This document shows positions 48,904 to 60,252 of a stretch of DNA of 64,000 nucleotides, piece after piece. The notes below the pieces were generated by a model, which worked only from the letters and a program-made list of their open reading frames with translations, had not been told where the DNA came from and made no database searches. The stretch lies in contig NC_021149.1 in NCBI RefSeq assembly GCF_000380335.1, forward strand, positions 4,950,501 to 5,014,500, in the 5' to 3' direction. The stretch is from Azotobacter vinelandii CA. GTDB taxonomy: Bacteria; Pseudomonadota; Gammaproteobacteria; Pseudomonadales; Pseudomonadaceae. The position numbers and the translations under genes were made by a program. The first letter of the stretch is position 1; each line of letters starts with the position of its first letter.

Positions 48904-49114
48904 GGAAAGACGAAGTGCTCTCCGGCAAGGCCGGAGGCACTCCTCGGCACGGCATTGCGCCGTACCGCCGATGGCGGGTCGGCTCCTGGCCGCAATGCGC
49001 AATAAAGGCGGACTTACCCGGAGCCACGACCTTGTCGGCCTTGTCCGGGTCAAGGAGGGCAGGCGCTCTCGACCGCCCCTTCGTTGAAAACCGTCACGTT
49101 ACAAGGATCGTTGA
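48904..49114. other. Spacer between the two delta-60/R-module genes
   Basis: A 211-base spacer. Just after the first stop, AGTGC...TCCGGC-AAG-GCCGGA...GCACT can fold into a hairpin (about 48916-48943), without a T-tract. AAGGATCG near 49108 is the ribosome-binding site of the next gene. Confidence 0.45.
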
Positions 49115-51820
<2,706 letters not shown>

Positions 51821-51828
51821 AAAGACGC

Positions 51829-51853
51829 GAGGGCGGATCGCCCATCCGCCCTC
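51829..51853 (+). terminator. Hairpin after the second delta-60/R-module gene
   Basis: GAGGGCGGAT (51829-51838) and ATCCGCCCTC (51844-51853) form a perfect 10-base stem with a 5-base loop, nine bases after the stop. There is no T-tract, so it is a candidate terminator or 3'-stabilising hairpin. Confidence 0.6.
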
Positions 51854-51929
51854 CCGGCGTCGATCGATGCCGGGCGCCCTTGCGCCGATCCGGCGCGCGG
51901 CGCCAGGCCGCCGACGGCAAAGTCGGGCC

Positions 51930-52187
51930 TCAGTTGCCCTGACTGCATTTACCCATGACGCTGTACTCGACGACGTGCCGATGCCCCCCATGGTCCAGGT
52001 AAACCATGTGCACGGGCACGACCCTGCAGACATCGGCCGGCTCTTCGATGCTGACAACCTTGGCGATGTCCAGTTTGCTGCCATAGGCATAGTGCTCGAC
52101 CACCGGTTGCTCGGCGGCCTGGGCCATTGTGCCGCCCAGCGCGGCGAGGGAAGCGGCAGCCACGAAAGCGGACAGGAAGCGTTTCAT
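51930..52187 (-). CDS. DUF2790 small exported protein
   Basis: An 85-residue protein with a signal peptide (MKRFLSAFVAAASLAALGGT, cleaved near AQAAEQ). The mature part matches the pseudomonad DUF2790 pattern: HYAYGSKLDIAKVVSIEEP, VCRVVPVHMVYLDHGGHRHVVEYSVMGKC. Two conserved cysteines may form a disulfide. Function is unknown; members are periplasmic. A paralogue is at 56178. It stands alone between the R-module genes and a divergent exported protein. Confidence 0.85.
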   Translation of the reverse strand: MKRFLSAFVAAASLAALGGTMAQAAEQPVVEHYAYGSKLDIAKVVSIEEPADVCRVVPVHMVYLDHGGHRHVVEYSVMGKCSQGN

Positions 52188-52615
52188 CGTGTGGGTGTCC
52201 TAACTGTGCAAACTCTTGAAAGTCTTCAGTCGGAACGGAGTGAGGCTGAAGGCATTGCGCAACCCGCCGGGCCGTTTGCCTGAGCCGGATGTCTGCGGGT
52301 TTCGCAGCTTTTTTCGGAAGCCGGGTATAGATTATTGCGACACTCTTTCACAATAAATTCACAGCCTGAGCAATGGTTTCGTACTTTCCGGAAAGAATCG
52401 ATCGGGCGATCGCCGCGACAGGAAGGCGGAACCATCCGCGATGGGACGGCGCAAGCCAGGCGACACTCATGGCACGCTGGCCGTGTTTGCGGGAATCCGG
52501 AACGCGGCGGCCTTTACCCATCTTTACTCCGCCCTAACGGCCCCTTACCACCGCCGCGCCGATACTGCCTCCAACGGCGGGCCTGCCCCGCCTTCGCCAT
52601 GAGGAGGCGCGCACG
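52188..52615. other. Divergent intergenic region
   Basis: About 430 bases between the DUF2790 gene (minus) and the glycine-rich exported protein (plus). An A+T-rich stretch near 52310-52370 probably holds promoters. No gene recognised. Confidence 0.4.
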
Positions 52616-53113
52616 ATGAAATCCCCTGGTCGACGCACGGCGATCGCACTGTTGCTGGTGGCCCTCTCCGCTCCGGTCCTGGCCGGCCCGCCCGGTGGAG
52701 GGGGCGGCCACGGCGGCCCAGGCCCCGGTTCCTCCTGGGGGCCGCACGGTCCGGGCCGCGGCCACGGCCTGCCGGATTACGCCCGCGAACTGTGGATCGG
52801 CAGCACCCTGTACTTCCTCGCCGCCGGCACCTACTACCTGTGGAACGCCGACCGCAAGGAATACGTGGTGGTCCAGCCGCCGCCCGCGGTGCCGACGCTG
52901 CCGGCCGGCAGCTACGAGGTGATCGCCTACCCATCGGCCGGGCAGAGCCAGGACCAGCAGGGGCGCGACCGCTACGAGTGCCACCGCTGGGCGGTCAACC
53001 AGAGCGGCTTCGACCCCTCCACCGCGACCCAGGCGCCGGCGGTCGCCACCTCCGACTACTACCGGCGGGCGCTGGGCGCCTGCCTGAGCGGACGGGGCTA
53101 CAGCATCAACTAA
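52616..53113 (+). CDS. Exported glycine-rich protein with a conserved C-terminal CHRWAV motif (DUF6515-like)
   Basis: A 165-residue protein. Signal peptide MKSPGRRTAIALLLVALSAP cleaved near VLAGPP; then a Gly/His/Pro-rich stretch (GGGGGHGGPGPGSSWGPHGP) that could bind metal; a short hydrophobic segment LWIGSTLYFLAAGTYYLW; then YVVVQPPPAVPTLPAG. The C-terminal RYECHRWAVNQSGFDPSTAT and RALGACLSGRGY are seen in many proteobacterial envelope proteins. Function unknown. GAGGAGG lies upstream of the ATG. Confidence 0.72.
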   Translation: MKSPGRRTAIALLLVALSAPVLAGPPGGGGGHGGPGPGSSWGPHGPGRGHGLPDYARELWIGSTLYFLAAGTYYLWNADRKEYVVVQPPPAVPTLPAGSYEVIAYPSAGQSQDQQGRDRYECHRWAVNQSGFDPSTATQAPAVATSDYYRRALGACLSGRGYSIN

Positions 53114-53178
53114 ACAGGCGCCCGTCCACTGCCCGGCCTCACCGGCGGCGCCGGCGAGGCCGCCCCACGGGGGACGTG

Positions 53179-54777
53179 TCAGACGCTCGGGTCGGTCTGC
53201 GGAGCACTGCCTACCAGCGCAAGCTCCGTGGCGCTGTCGTCGAAGACCAAGCTGGATTCGTCCAGCCCCGCGTGGTTGCCCTCCAGGGCGATCTCGAAGC
53301 GCTCGCCCGCGGCATTTGCCTCGAAACTCTTCAGGTAGGTCCGTGTGCCGGCACTGTTCACCTGTACGGCCAGGGTGCCGTCGCGACCGTTGCCCAGCCC
53401 GCTGAAGCCGAGCGCCGAAAGGTCGATGCGATCCGTACCAGCCTCGAAGTCGAGAATCCGATCGGCGAAGTTTTCGCTGGCGGTGCGGTAGCTGTCCTCG
53501 CGTGCGGAGAAGCGGAAGGTGTCGGCCTCCTCGCCGCCGGTCAGCCGGTCGCGCCCGGCACCGCCGTCGAGCAGATCGGCGCCGGCGCCGCCGAGAAGCT
53601 GCTCGTTGGCCGCGCCGCCGATCAGCGTGTCGTTGCCGTCCGTGCCGCGCAGGGGCCCGCTGGACGAGTGGGCGCCGGAGAGCTGCACCGAGGCGATCCG
53701 CCCGCCGCTGATGCCGTTGTCGCGAAGCGTGGTGTAGTCGCTGCCGTCGTTGCGCTCCTGCACGATGTAGGTGGCGTCGCCCGAGGTGGTGATGAGGTTG
53801 CCCTCGATCAGGGTGTTCAGCGTTTCGTAGACATTCCCCGTGATGCCGGAATCATCGAAGGCCTGCAGGAGGACTTCCGGGTAAGTGCCGTTCTGCACGT
53901 TATCGTGGATCCGATTGTCCAGGAGTTGCACGTCCTGTGCGCCGGCGATGCGTACGCCGGCCGTACCGTTGTCGTAGATATGGGCGTTCTGCAGGGTGAC
54001 GTCGTGGCTCAGCTTGATCAGCACGCCTTCCAGAGCGTTGTCGTGGTAGGAGCCGCCGTCGATCCGGATATTGTAGGCGTGGGGCACGTCGTACGAGCCG
54101 CGTTGCACCACCAGGCCGGCGGCGCCGTTACCGTAGGCGACGTTGTCGCTCAGGGTGAAGTCGTGGCTGCTGGTGACCACGTTGAAACCGTGGAGGTCGT
54201 TGTTGTAGGCGACGTTGTTCTCGAACGCGCCGTCGATCTGGTGGTCGGCGACGAAACCGACGAAGCCGTTGTCGTGGGCCACGCTGTCGCGGATCACCAG
54301 GTTGACGGTACGCGCGTGCGGGTCGAAGCCGTAGCCGGACATCTCGCGGGCCTCCACCCGCTCGACGATGACATTGCGATCGGCGCCGTCGCCGAACTTG
54401 TAGCCGGTATAGAAGCCGAACACCGTGCCTTCGGGATTGTTGTCGCGGTTGCCGTCGAGGGTCAGGTCGCGGACGCCGAAGTCGTGCGTCTCCTCGGTTC
54501 CGGACGAGCGGATCATGCCGTTGACATGCCCGTTCCAGCCATCGAGCAGCTTGACGACGGTTTCGCCCATGCCGGCGCCCGCCAGGTAGACATTGCTCTT
54601 CATCATCAGGGCGCCATCCACTCCCCGTTCGCCGCCGCTGACCCGATACTCGCCGGCCGGCAGGTGGACGGTACCGCCGCCGGCCGCGTGGGCGGCATCG
54701 ATCGCCGCCTGGATGGCGGCCCGATCGTCGCTGACGCCATCGCCCAGTGCCCCGAAATCCTTGACGTTGAAATCCAT
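53179..54777 (-). CDS. AlgE-type mannuronan C-5 epimerase homologue (one A-module, one R-module)
   Basis: A 532-residue protein with the A1R1 layout of AlgE4. The parallel beta-helix A-module (1-~380) begins MDFNVKDFGALGDGVSDDRA. At AlgE4 numbering it keeps Y149, D152 and H154 (GYGFDPHA), D178 (FVADH) and H196 (NDLHGFNV). Position 155 is Ala where I recall Glu (DPHE), and 173 is Val where I recall Asp (GLDGF). The R-module (~385-515) has RTX repeats and DRILDFEAGTDRIDLSALGF. AlgE enzymes convert mannuronate to guluronate in secreted alginate using Ca2+. The substitutions leave activity in doubt; Azotobacter AlgY is an inactive precedent. Confidence 0.88.
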   Translation of the reverse strand: MDFNVKDFGALGDGVSDDRAAIQAAIDAAHAAGGGTVHLPAGEYRVSGGERGVDGALMMKSNVYLAGAGMGETVVKLLDGWNGHVNGMIRSSGTEETHDFGVRDLTLDGNRDNNPEGTVFGFYTGYKFGDGADRNVIVERVEAREMSGYGFDPHARTVNLVIRDSVAHDNGFVGFVADHQIDGAFENNVAYNNDLHGFNVVTSSHDFTLSDNVAYGNGAAGLVVQRGSYDVPHAYNIRIDGGSYHDNALEGVLIKLSHDVTLQNAHIYDNGTAGVRIAGAQDVQLLDNRIHDNVQNGTYPEVLLQAFDDSGITGNVYETLNTLIEGNLITTSGDATYIVQERNDGSDYTTLRDNGISGGRIASVQLSGAHSSSGPLRGTDGNDTLIGGAANEQLLGGAGADLLDGGAGRDRLTGGEEADTFRFSAREDSYRTASENFADRILDFEAGTDRIDLSALGFSGLGNGRDGTLAVQVNSAGTRTYLKSFEANAAGERFEIALEGNHAGLDESSLVFDDSATELALVGSAPQTDPSV

Positions 54778-55111
54778 TTATCCGCTTCCGTATTCAGAAT
54801 GCGTACTCAGACGCAATGAGAGGGAAAGGGACGGAAACAGCCGATTTTCCCAACAAGCCATCCCGACCCGTGACATTGTCGCGATTACCTGAACACTGCA
54901 CCTCGGTACCTGCCGGGCCTCCCATATCCAGGGGCGCCGGGGATACCTCGGAGCGGCGGCCGAACCAGCGCCGCTTCCTTCCGACCCACGGAAAGCCTTT
55001 CGAGTTCTTTTGGATCGAAGGGACGGGCGCGCGAAAACCTTTCCCCGGCCGGGCCGAGGCGCCGTCGACGCGCCGGCCCGGCCACGCCGGAGCCCGGCCG
55101 GCACGGGGCCC
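54778..55111. other. Intergenic region upstream of the epimerase gene
   Basis: About 330 bases between the outer-membrane barrel gene and the epimerase start, both on the minus strand. No clear promoter or gene recognised. Confidence 0.4.
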
Positions 55112-55897
55112 TCAGAACTGCCGCACGATGCGCAGGCCGGCCTCGGGGAGCGCCGATTCGCCGCGCGCCTTGTCGACGCCGATGCCGAACTGGAGGTTCA
55201 GCGTGCGGGTCAGCCGGTGGTGGATCTGCGGCATCAGCAGGACATGGCCGTCATGGCCGCTCCGATAATTGAGTTCGACGCCGAGGACCGTGTTTTCGGT
55301 CGCATCGAAGAAGGTCGAATGGTTGACGATCAGGTGGTTGCGCCCGCTGGAGCCGGACCAACCGATGTCGGCGAGGCCGATCATGCTCATGCTGCTCCAG
55401 CGCGCGCTGAAGCGGTGGCCCAGCGTATAGACCAGGGTGTTGAAGTATTTGTGGTGCTCGCGCTCGTAGATGTTCATGTATTGAACGCCATGGGCGGAAC
55501 GGCCCTGATTGAAGGCGCCGAGCGTGGCCTGCACGCCCACCTTGTATTCGCTCAGCCGATCGTCCTCGAAGGGAAACTCGAACTCGACGGCCCAGCCGTC
55601 GGCAAAGGCATATTCCGCCTCCGGCGCCCAGTCGGTTTGCTGATCGGATTCCGACAGCGGGCCGGTCGCCAGTACATTGGCCTCCAGTTCGCCCTGCCGT
55701 GCGCCGAGCGGACGCATCATATCGAAGACCATCGGTTCCGGAATTTCCGGATAGGCGCCGTTTCCGCCGGACGATGCCAGCGCGACCGATCCGACAGCGG
55801 ACGACAACAAGCCCACGACAGGCCATAAACACATATACCGCAGCGAATTCACCACAACTCTCCAGAAGCGCAGAAAAGAACTCTGCAAGACATGCAC
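55112..55897 (-). CDS. Hypothetical outer-membrane beta-barrel protein
   Basis: A 261-residue protein. The N-terminus is long (MHVLQSSFLRFWRVVVNSLR), then a hydrophobic stretch YMCLWPVVGLLSSAVGSVAL ending in ASSGGNG, a probable signal. The rest alternates short aromatic strands: GELEANVLATG, EAEYAFADGWAVEFEFPFEDD, YKVGVQATLGAF, NTLVYTLGHRF, ENTVLGVELNYRSG, LLMPQIHHRLTRTLNLQFGIGV, with final Phe (LRIVRQF), as in outer-membrane proteins. An ATG at the M of YMCLWP would shorten the signal. No family recognised. Its position upstream of the epimerase on the same strand hints at envelope or polysaccharide work. Confidence 0.65.
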   Translation of the reverse strand: MHVLQSSFLRFWRVVVNSLRYMCLWPVVGLLSSAVGSVALASSGGNGAYPEIPEPMVFDMMRPLGARQGELEANVLATGPLSESDQQTDWAPEAEYAFADGWAVEFEFPFEDDRLSEYKVGVQATLGAFNQGRSAHGVQYMNIYEREHHKYFNTLVYTLGHRFSARWSSMSMIGLADIGWSGSSGRNHLIVNHSTFFDATENTVLGVELNYRSGHDGHVLLMPQIHHRLTRTLNLQFGIGVDKARGESALPEAGLRIVRQF

Positions 55898-56177
55898 TTA
55901 AATATCAGCCCAAGCTGAAACATGACTTAATGGAGAGCCGTCGATAAATATCACGCCCACACTCGATCATGCGCCCGCGAAGTTTCGAGGACGACGAGAA
56001 AGTTATGCGCTGGAATGGCCGGAAGTTATTCAACGACGAACGAAGGCCAGGGGTATGGAACTCCCCCGGCCTTTCGGAATATCGAACTTGCAAGTCACTG
56101 ACACGGTCACTGCCACATTGCGCAGCAGGCCGCCGGAATATCTCTAATCAAGAGCGGTCGAGCGCGAAAGCGCGGGC
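55898..56177. other. Intergenic region
   Basis: 280 bases between two minus-strand genes; the part near 55900-56010 is A+T-richer and likely carries the barrel-gene promoter. Nothing else seen. Confidence 0.35.
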
Positions 56178-56489
56178 TCAGCCCTGGCAACCGCCGCCCA
56201 TGACCTGATAACGCATGACGTGCGTTGCACCATGGGAATCTTCATAAGTCATGACGGCCGGAGTCACGCCACAGACCGACGAGTCGCTTTCGATGGAAAT
56301 GACTTTGTGCACATCCAGTTTCTCGCCAGCCTCGTAGTCATGAACTTCGGCGACATCTTCGCCGTCGTCGGGCTGGACGAGTTGAAGGTCGGCGGTCAGA
56401 GGGTCGGGTTCCTCTTCGGCGGCATCGACCAGATTACTCATGGCCATAAAGGGAACCGCGGCCATCATCAGAACAGCCAAGGATTTCAT
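56178..56489 (-). CDS. DUF2790 small exported protein, second copy
   Basis: A 103-residue protein from the ATG at 56489 (MKSLAVLMMAAVPFMAMSNL), GGGAG upstream; cleavage near VDAAEE. An acidic insert (EEEPDPLTADLQLVQPDDGEDVAE) precedes the DUF2790 core VHDYEAGEKLDVHKVISIES, VCGVTPAVMTYEDSHGATHVMRYQVMGGGC. Compared with the 85-residue paralogue at 51930, the core is nearer the family consensus and the insert is extra. Function unknown. Confidence 0.85.
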   Translation of the reverse strand: MKSLAVLMMAAVPFMAMSNLVDAAEEEPDPLTADLQLVQPDDGEDVAEVHDYEAGEKLDVHKVISIESDSSVCGVTPAVMTYEDSHGATHVMRYQVMGGGCQG

Positions 56490-56763
56490 GGTTTTCTCCC
56501 ATTGCATCAGGCAAGCCGGTCCCTTCACCGGGTTTTCCCGGCGATACCTGTTTTTTTCAATAAGGCTGGATCTTTCTTTTCGAGCGATTCTTTTCCATCG
56601 CTCTGGGAGTGATTCTAAGCGTTCGGCACCGCTCGAATAAGCGCCATTCCGGCCATTCACCGTTGACTATCAGGAAAATATTGCAAAATCATGTTGTTTT
56701 TATTCTAAAAAGCACTCTGAAAAACTCAATATATTCCAAATCATATATAACTCCGTCGCGCCC
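56490..56763. promoter_or_regulatory. A+T-rich region upstream of the DUF2790 gene
   Basis: 274 bases between the DUF2790 start and the tctE stop, with a strongly A+T-rich tract at about 56675-56755. As both neighbours read leftward, it most likely carries the DUF2790 promoter. A candidate terminator for tctE is not obvious. Confidence 0.4.
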
Positions 56764-58188
56764 CTACGCTTCCTCCGCCCGGCGCACCGGCGGGAACTCG
56801 ATCCGTACCCTGAGCCCGCCGCCGGCGCCATCCAGCAAGCGGATCGCCGCCTGGTGCGCGCGGCAGATCTCGCCGACGATGGCCAGCCCGAGTCCCGCGC
56901 CGCCGCGCTGCGGGTCGAGCCGCTGGAAGCGCTCGAAGACCTTCTGCCGGGCGCTTTCCGGGATGCCCGGACCGTCGTCCTCCACCTCCAGCACGGCCGG
57001 CGCGGCGACGCGCAGGGTCACGTTGCCGCCCGGCGGGGTGTGCGCCAGGGCGTTGTCCACCAGGTTGCTGAGCAGTTCGTTGAGCTGCGTCGGCTCGCCC
57101 GTCACCCAGACCTCGCCCGGCCCCTCGAAGGCCAGCGCCACGCCGCGAGCATGAGCCAGGGGCGCCAGGGCCAGGCCCAGCTCGCGGCACAGCGAGCCCA
57201 GCTCGACCGGCTCGGCGCCGCCCTCGGCGATGGCCTGGGCGCTGCTTTCGATGCGCGCCCAGGAGAGCAACTGGTTGGCCAGGTGGGAAAGGCGGTCGCC
57301 GCTCTGCCGGACCTCTTCCAGGGTGCGGTACCAGGCGTCCGGCTCGCGCTCGCGCAGGCCCAGTTCGAGGCGCGCCTTGAGCGCCGCCAGCGGCGTGCGC
57401 AGTTCGTGGGCGGCGTCGGCGATGAACTGCGACTGGCGCTCCAGCAGGCTGCGCAGGCGGCCGGTGAACAGGTTCAGGGCGGAAACCAGCGGCAGCAGCT
57501 CGCGCTGCACCGTGACCGGCGGCAGGGGCCGCAGGTCTTCCGGGCTGCGCTCCTCCACCGCCTGGCGCAGGCGCTCCAGCGGGCGCAGCGCGGCGGTGAC
57601 CACGAACCAGGCCAGGGCCATCGCGCCGACCGCCAGGAGGCCCATGCGCAGCAGGGTGTCGACGAGCAGACCGCGCGCCATGCGTTCGCGCGCCTCCTCG
57701 GTCTCGGCCACGCGGATCTCCACCATGCCGCTCAGGGTGGTTTCGCTGACCGGCTGCTGCAGGCTGACCACCCGCACGTTCTGGCCTCGATAATGCGCGT
57801 CGTAGAAGCGCGCCAGGGCCGGATAGTCGCGGGTCAGCGGGACGTTCGCCGGCGCGCCGGGCAGGTTCTCGTAGCCGGACAGCAGTTGCCCGTGGATATC
57901 CAGCACCTGGTAGTAGATGCGCCCGGCGCTGTCGAAGGCGAAGCTGTCCAGGGCCAGATAGGGGATGTCCGCGCGCAGGCCGCCATCGGCCTCGGAAAGG
58001 CCGTCGGCGATGCTCCGCGCCGAGGCCAGCAGGGTGCGGTCGTAGGCCCGGTCGGCGGCCTGGCGGCCGTTGGAGTAGGCGCTCAGCCCGCTGACCGCCA
58101 GCAGCACCGCCAGCAGCCCGGCCATGCGCCGCAGCAGGCGCCCGCGCAGGCTGCCGTCGACGCGGATGTCGCCGGCCGCATCATTCAC
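56764..58188 (-). CDS. tctE: Sensor histidine kinase TctE
   Basis: A 474-residue inner-membrane kinase. Helix 1 is near residues 22-42 (MAGLLAVLLAVSGLSAY) and helix 2 near 182-200 (LLAVGAMALAWFVVTAAL), with a ~140-residue periplasmic sensor between (DSAGRIYYQVLDIHGQLLSGYE). HAMP, then HisKA with FIADAAHELRTPLAALKARLELG (phosphorylated His), and the ATPase with NELLSNLVDNALAHT, DDGPGIP and GGAGLGLAIV. Its start overlaps the end of tctD by 8 bases. Divergence from tctCBA supports a role in sensing tricarboxylates. Confidence 0.9.
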   Translation of the reverse strand: MNDAAGDIRVDGSLRGRLLRRMAGLLAVLLAVSGLSAYSNGRQAADRAYDRTLLASARSIADGLSEADGGLRADIPYLALDSFAFDSAGRIYYQVLDIHGQLLSGYENLPGAPANVPLTRDYPALARFYDAHYRGQNVRVVSLQQPVSETTLSGMVEIRVAETEEARERMARGLLVDTLLRMGLLAVGAMALAWFVVTAALRPLERLRQAVEERSPEDLRPLPPVTVQRELLPLVSALNLFTGRLRSLLERQSQFIADAAHELRTPLAALKARLELGLREREPDAWYRTLEEVRQSGDRLSHLANQLLSWARIESSAQAIAEGGAEPVELGSLCRELGLALAPLAHARGVALAFEGPGEVWVTGEPTQLNELLSNLVDNALAHTPPGGNVTLRVAAPAVLEVEDDGPGIPESARQKVFERFQRLDPQRGGAGLGLAIVGEICRAHQAAIRLLDGAGGGLRVRIEFPPVRRAEEA

Positions 58189-58852
58189 CGCGCGCTTCCA
58201 GCAGATAGCCGAGGCCGCGGAAGGTGACGATGCGCACGCCGCTCGCCTCCAGCTTGCGGCGCAGACGATGGATGTAGATCTCGATGGCGTCGGGGCTGAC
58301 CTCGTCGTCCAGGCCGAACACCTGGGAAGCCAGTTGCTCCTTGCTCATCACCCGTCCCGGTCGGGCGATCAGCGCGCTCAGCACCGCCTGCTCGCGGGCG
58401 GTCAGGTTGAGCGGTTCGCCGGCCAGCGCGAAGCGGCCGGTGGCCAGGTCGTAGACCAGCTCGCCGCAGCGCTGCTGGCGCTCGCCGCCGAGCACGCTGC
58501 GCCGCAACAGGGCCTTGACCCGCGCCTCCAGCTCGGTCAGTTCGAAGGGCTTGGCCAGGTAGTCGTCGGCGCCGAGGTTGAGCCCCTGCACGCGATCCTT
58601 GACCTCGGCGCGGGCGGTGAGCATCAGCACCGGCACCCGGTTGCCGCGCTCGCGCAGCCGCGCCAGCACCTCGAAACCATCGAGCCGCGGCAGGCCGACG
58701 TCGAGCACCACCAGGGTGAAATCCTCGCTGGACAGCGCCAGGTCGGCGGCCACCCCGTCGTGCAGCACATCCACGGTCAGCCCCGTCGCGCGCAGCGCCT
58801 GGGCCACGCTGTCGGCCAGCGGGGCGTGATCCTCGACCAAAAGAATGCGCAT
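58181..58852 (-). CDS. tctD: Response regulator TctD (OmpR family)
   Basis: A 223-residue regulator from the ATG at 58852 (MRILLVEDHAPLADSVAQAL). The receiver has the acidic pocket (VEDH), phosphoacceptor Asp in LVVLDVGLPRLDGFEVL, Thr in LMLTAR and Lys in LAKPFELTE. The C-terminal winged helix is LNLTAREQAVLSALIARPGRVMSKEQLASQVFG, DAIEIYIHRLRRKLEASG. It should activate the divergent tctCBA operon when phosphorylated by TctE. The 371-base spacer to tctC contains the shared promoters; I found no certain TctD box. Confidence 0.91.
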   Translation of the reverse strand: MRILLVEDHAPLADSVAQALRATGLTVDVLHDGVAADLALSSEDFTLVVLDVGLPRLDGFEVLARLRERGNRVPVLMLTARAEVKDRVQGLNLGADDYLAKPFELTELEARVKALLRRSVLGGERQQRCGELVYDLATGRFALAGEPLNLTAREQAVLSALIARPGRVMSKEQLASQVFGLDDEVSPDAIEIYIHRLRRKLEASGVRIVTFRGLGYLLEARGE

Positions 58853-59223
58853 GGCGATCTCCGCGGGTTGGGGGTGCCGGCCAGTGTACAGGCACGAAGC
58901 CCGGTTGATCAGCCGTGATTGGCGGCGAAAGCGCAGTGAAAGCCTGGTGAAAGCTTGGCGCTCTAGGATCGCTCGGGAGCCGCCCCCGGAGTCCGTCCCG
59001 GACGCCCTCGCACCGGCAACCGCCGCGCGGCTTCCCGACAACAACAACAAATGGAAACCATCGCATGTACCGCATCCCGCTTTCCCCGGCGACGCCTGCG
59101 CGCCGGCGCCCGCCCCGAGCCGTCCGTCTCCCGTCGCGAGCCTGTCGGCTACGCCCGGCCGTCGTGGCCCGCCCGTCCACGGGCATCTGAACGAACAAGA
59201 ACAACAGTCAGAGGAACACCCCC
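58853..59223. promoter_or_regulatory. tctD-tctC divergent regulatory region
   Basis: The spacer contains AAGCGCAGTGAAAGCCTGGTGAAAGCTTGG near 58929, with GTGAAAGC occurring twice 11 bases apart as a possible direct-repeat binding site for an OmpR-type regulator. No gene recognised in it. Confidence 0.45.
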
Positions 59224-60207
59224 ATGCTGCGTCCATCGCTGCGCAACACCCTGCTGGCGGCCGGCTCGGCCGCGTTGCTGTCCGCCCCGCTGAGCGCCGA
59301 GCCCAGGCGTCCCGAATGCATCGCCCCGGCCGCTCCCGGCGGCGGTTTCGACCTCACCTGCAAGCTGGCGCAGAGCGCCTTGGTCGAAGCCAAATTGCTG
59401 GAGAAACCGATGCGCGTCACCTACATGCCGGGCGGCGTCGGCGCGGTGGCCTACAACACCATAGTCGCGCAGCGCCCGGCCGATCCCGGCACCCTGACCG
59501 CCTTCTCCAGCGGCTCGCTGCTGAACCTCGCGCAGGGCAAGTTCGGCCGCTTCGACGAGACCGCGGTGAAGTGGCTGGCGGCGGTCGGCACCAGCTACGG
59601 GGCCATCGCCGTGCGCGCCGACTCGCCCTACCGGACCCTCGCCGAGCTGGCCGCCGCGCTCAAGGCCAACCCCGAGCAGGTGGTGATCGGCTCGGGCGGC
59701 ACCGTCGGCAGCCAGGACTGGATGCAGACCGCGCTGATCGCCAAGGCCGTCGGCGTCGACCCGCGGCAGATGCGCTACGTGGCCATGGAGGGCGGCGGCG
59801 AGATCGTCACCGCGCTGCTCGGCGGACACATTCAGGTGGCCAGCAGCGACATCGCCGACGCCATGCCGCATGTCGAGAGCGGCGGCATCCGCATCCTCGC
59901 CGTGCTCTCCGACAAGCGTCTGGAAGAGCCGGCGATGGCCGCCATCCCGACCGCCCGCGAACAGGGCTTCGACGTGGTCTGGCCGGTGATCCGCGGCTAT
60001 TACCTGGGACCCAAGGTGAGCGACGCCGACTACGCCTGGTGGAAGGACGCCTTCGACCGCCTGCTCGCCTCCGAGGACTTCGCCCGCCTGCGCGACCAGC
60101 GCGAGCTGTTCCCCTTCGCCATGACCGGCCCCGAGCTGCAGGCCCACGTGTCGAAGGAAGTCGCCCGCTACCGCGAGCTGGCCCGGGAATTCGGCCTCAC
60201 CCAGTGA
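59224..60207 (+). CDS. tctC: Tripartite tricarboxylate transporter binding protein TctC
   Basis: A 327-residue periplasmic receptor with signal peptide MLRPSLRNTLLAAGSAALLS cleaved near LSAEPR. Family features: CIAPAAPGGGFDLTCKLAQSAL (ligand carboxylate loop), VTYMPGGVGAVAYNTIV, VVIGSGGTVGSQDWMQ, VAMEGGGEIVTALLGGHIQVASSDIAD. It captures citrate or a similar tricarboxylate for TctAB. First gene of the operon, AGGAACACC upstream, with a paralogue at 62481. The cysteines in ECIAP and LTCKL could form a disulfide. Confidence 0.92.
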   Translation: MLRPSLRNTLLAAGSAALLSAPLSAEPRRPECIAPAAPGGGFDLTCKLAQSALVEAKLLEKPMRVTYMPGGVGAVAYNTIVAQRPADPGTLTAFSSGSLLNLAQGKFGRFDETAVKWLAAVGTSYGAIAVRADSPYRTLAELAAALKANPEQVVIGSGGTVGSQDWMQTALIAKAVGVDPRQMRYVAMEGGGEIVTALLGGHIQVASSDIADAMPHVESGGIRILAVLSDKRLEEPAMAAIPTAREQGFDVVWPVIRGYYLGPKVSDADYAWWKDAFDRLLASEDFARLRDQRELFPFAMTGPELQAHVSKEVARYRELAREFGLTQ

Positions 60208-60252
60208 TCACGCGGCGAAGCCCCCGCCGGGGTTTCGCCCGAGGACGCCATC

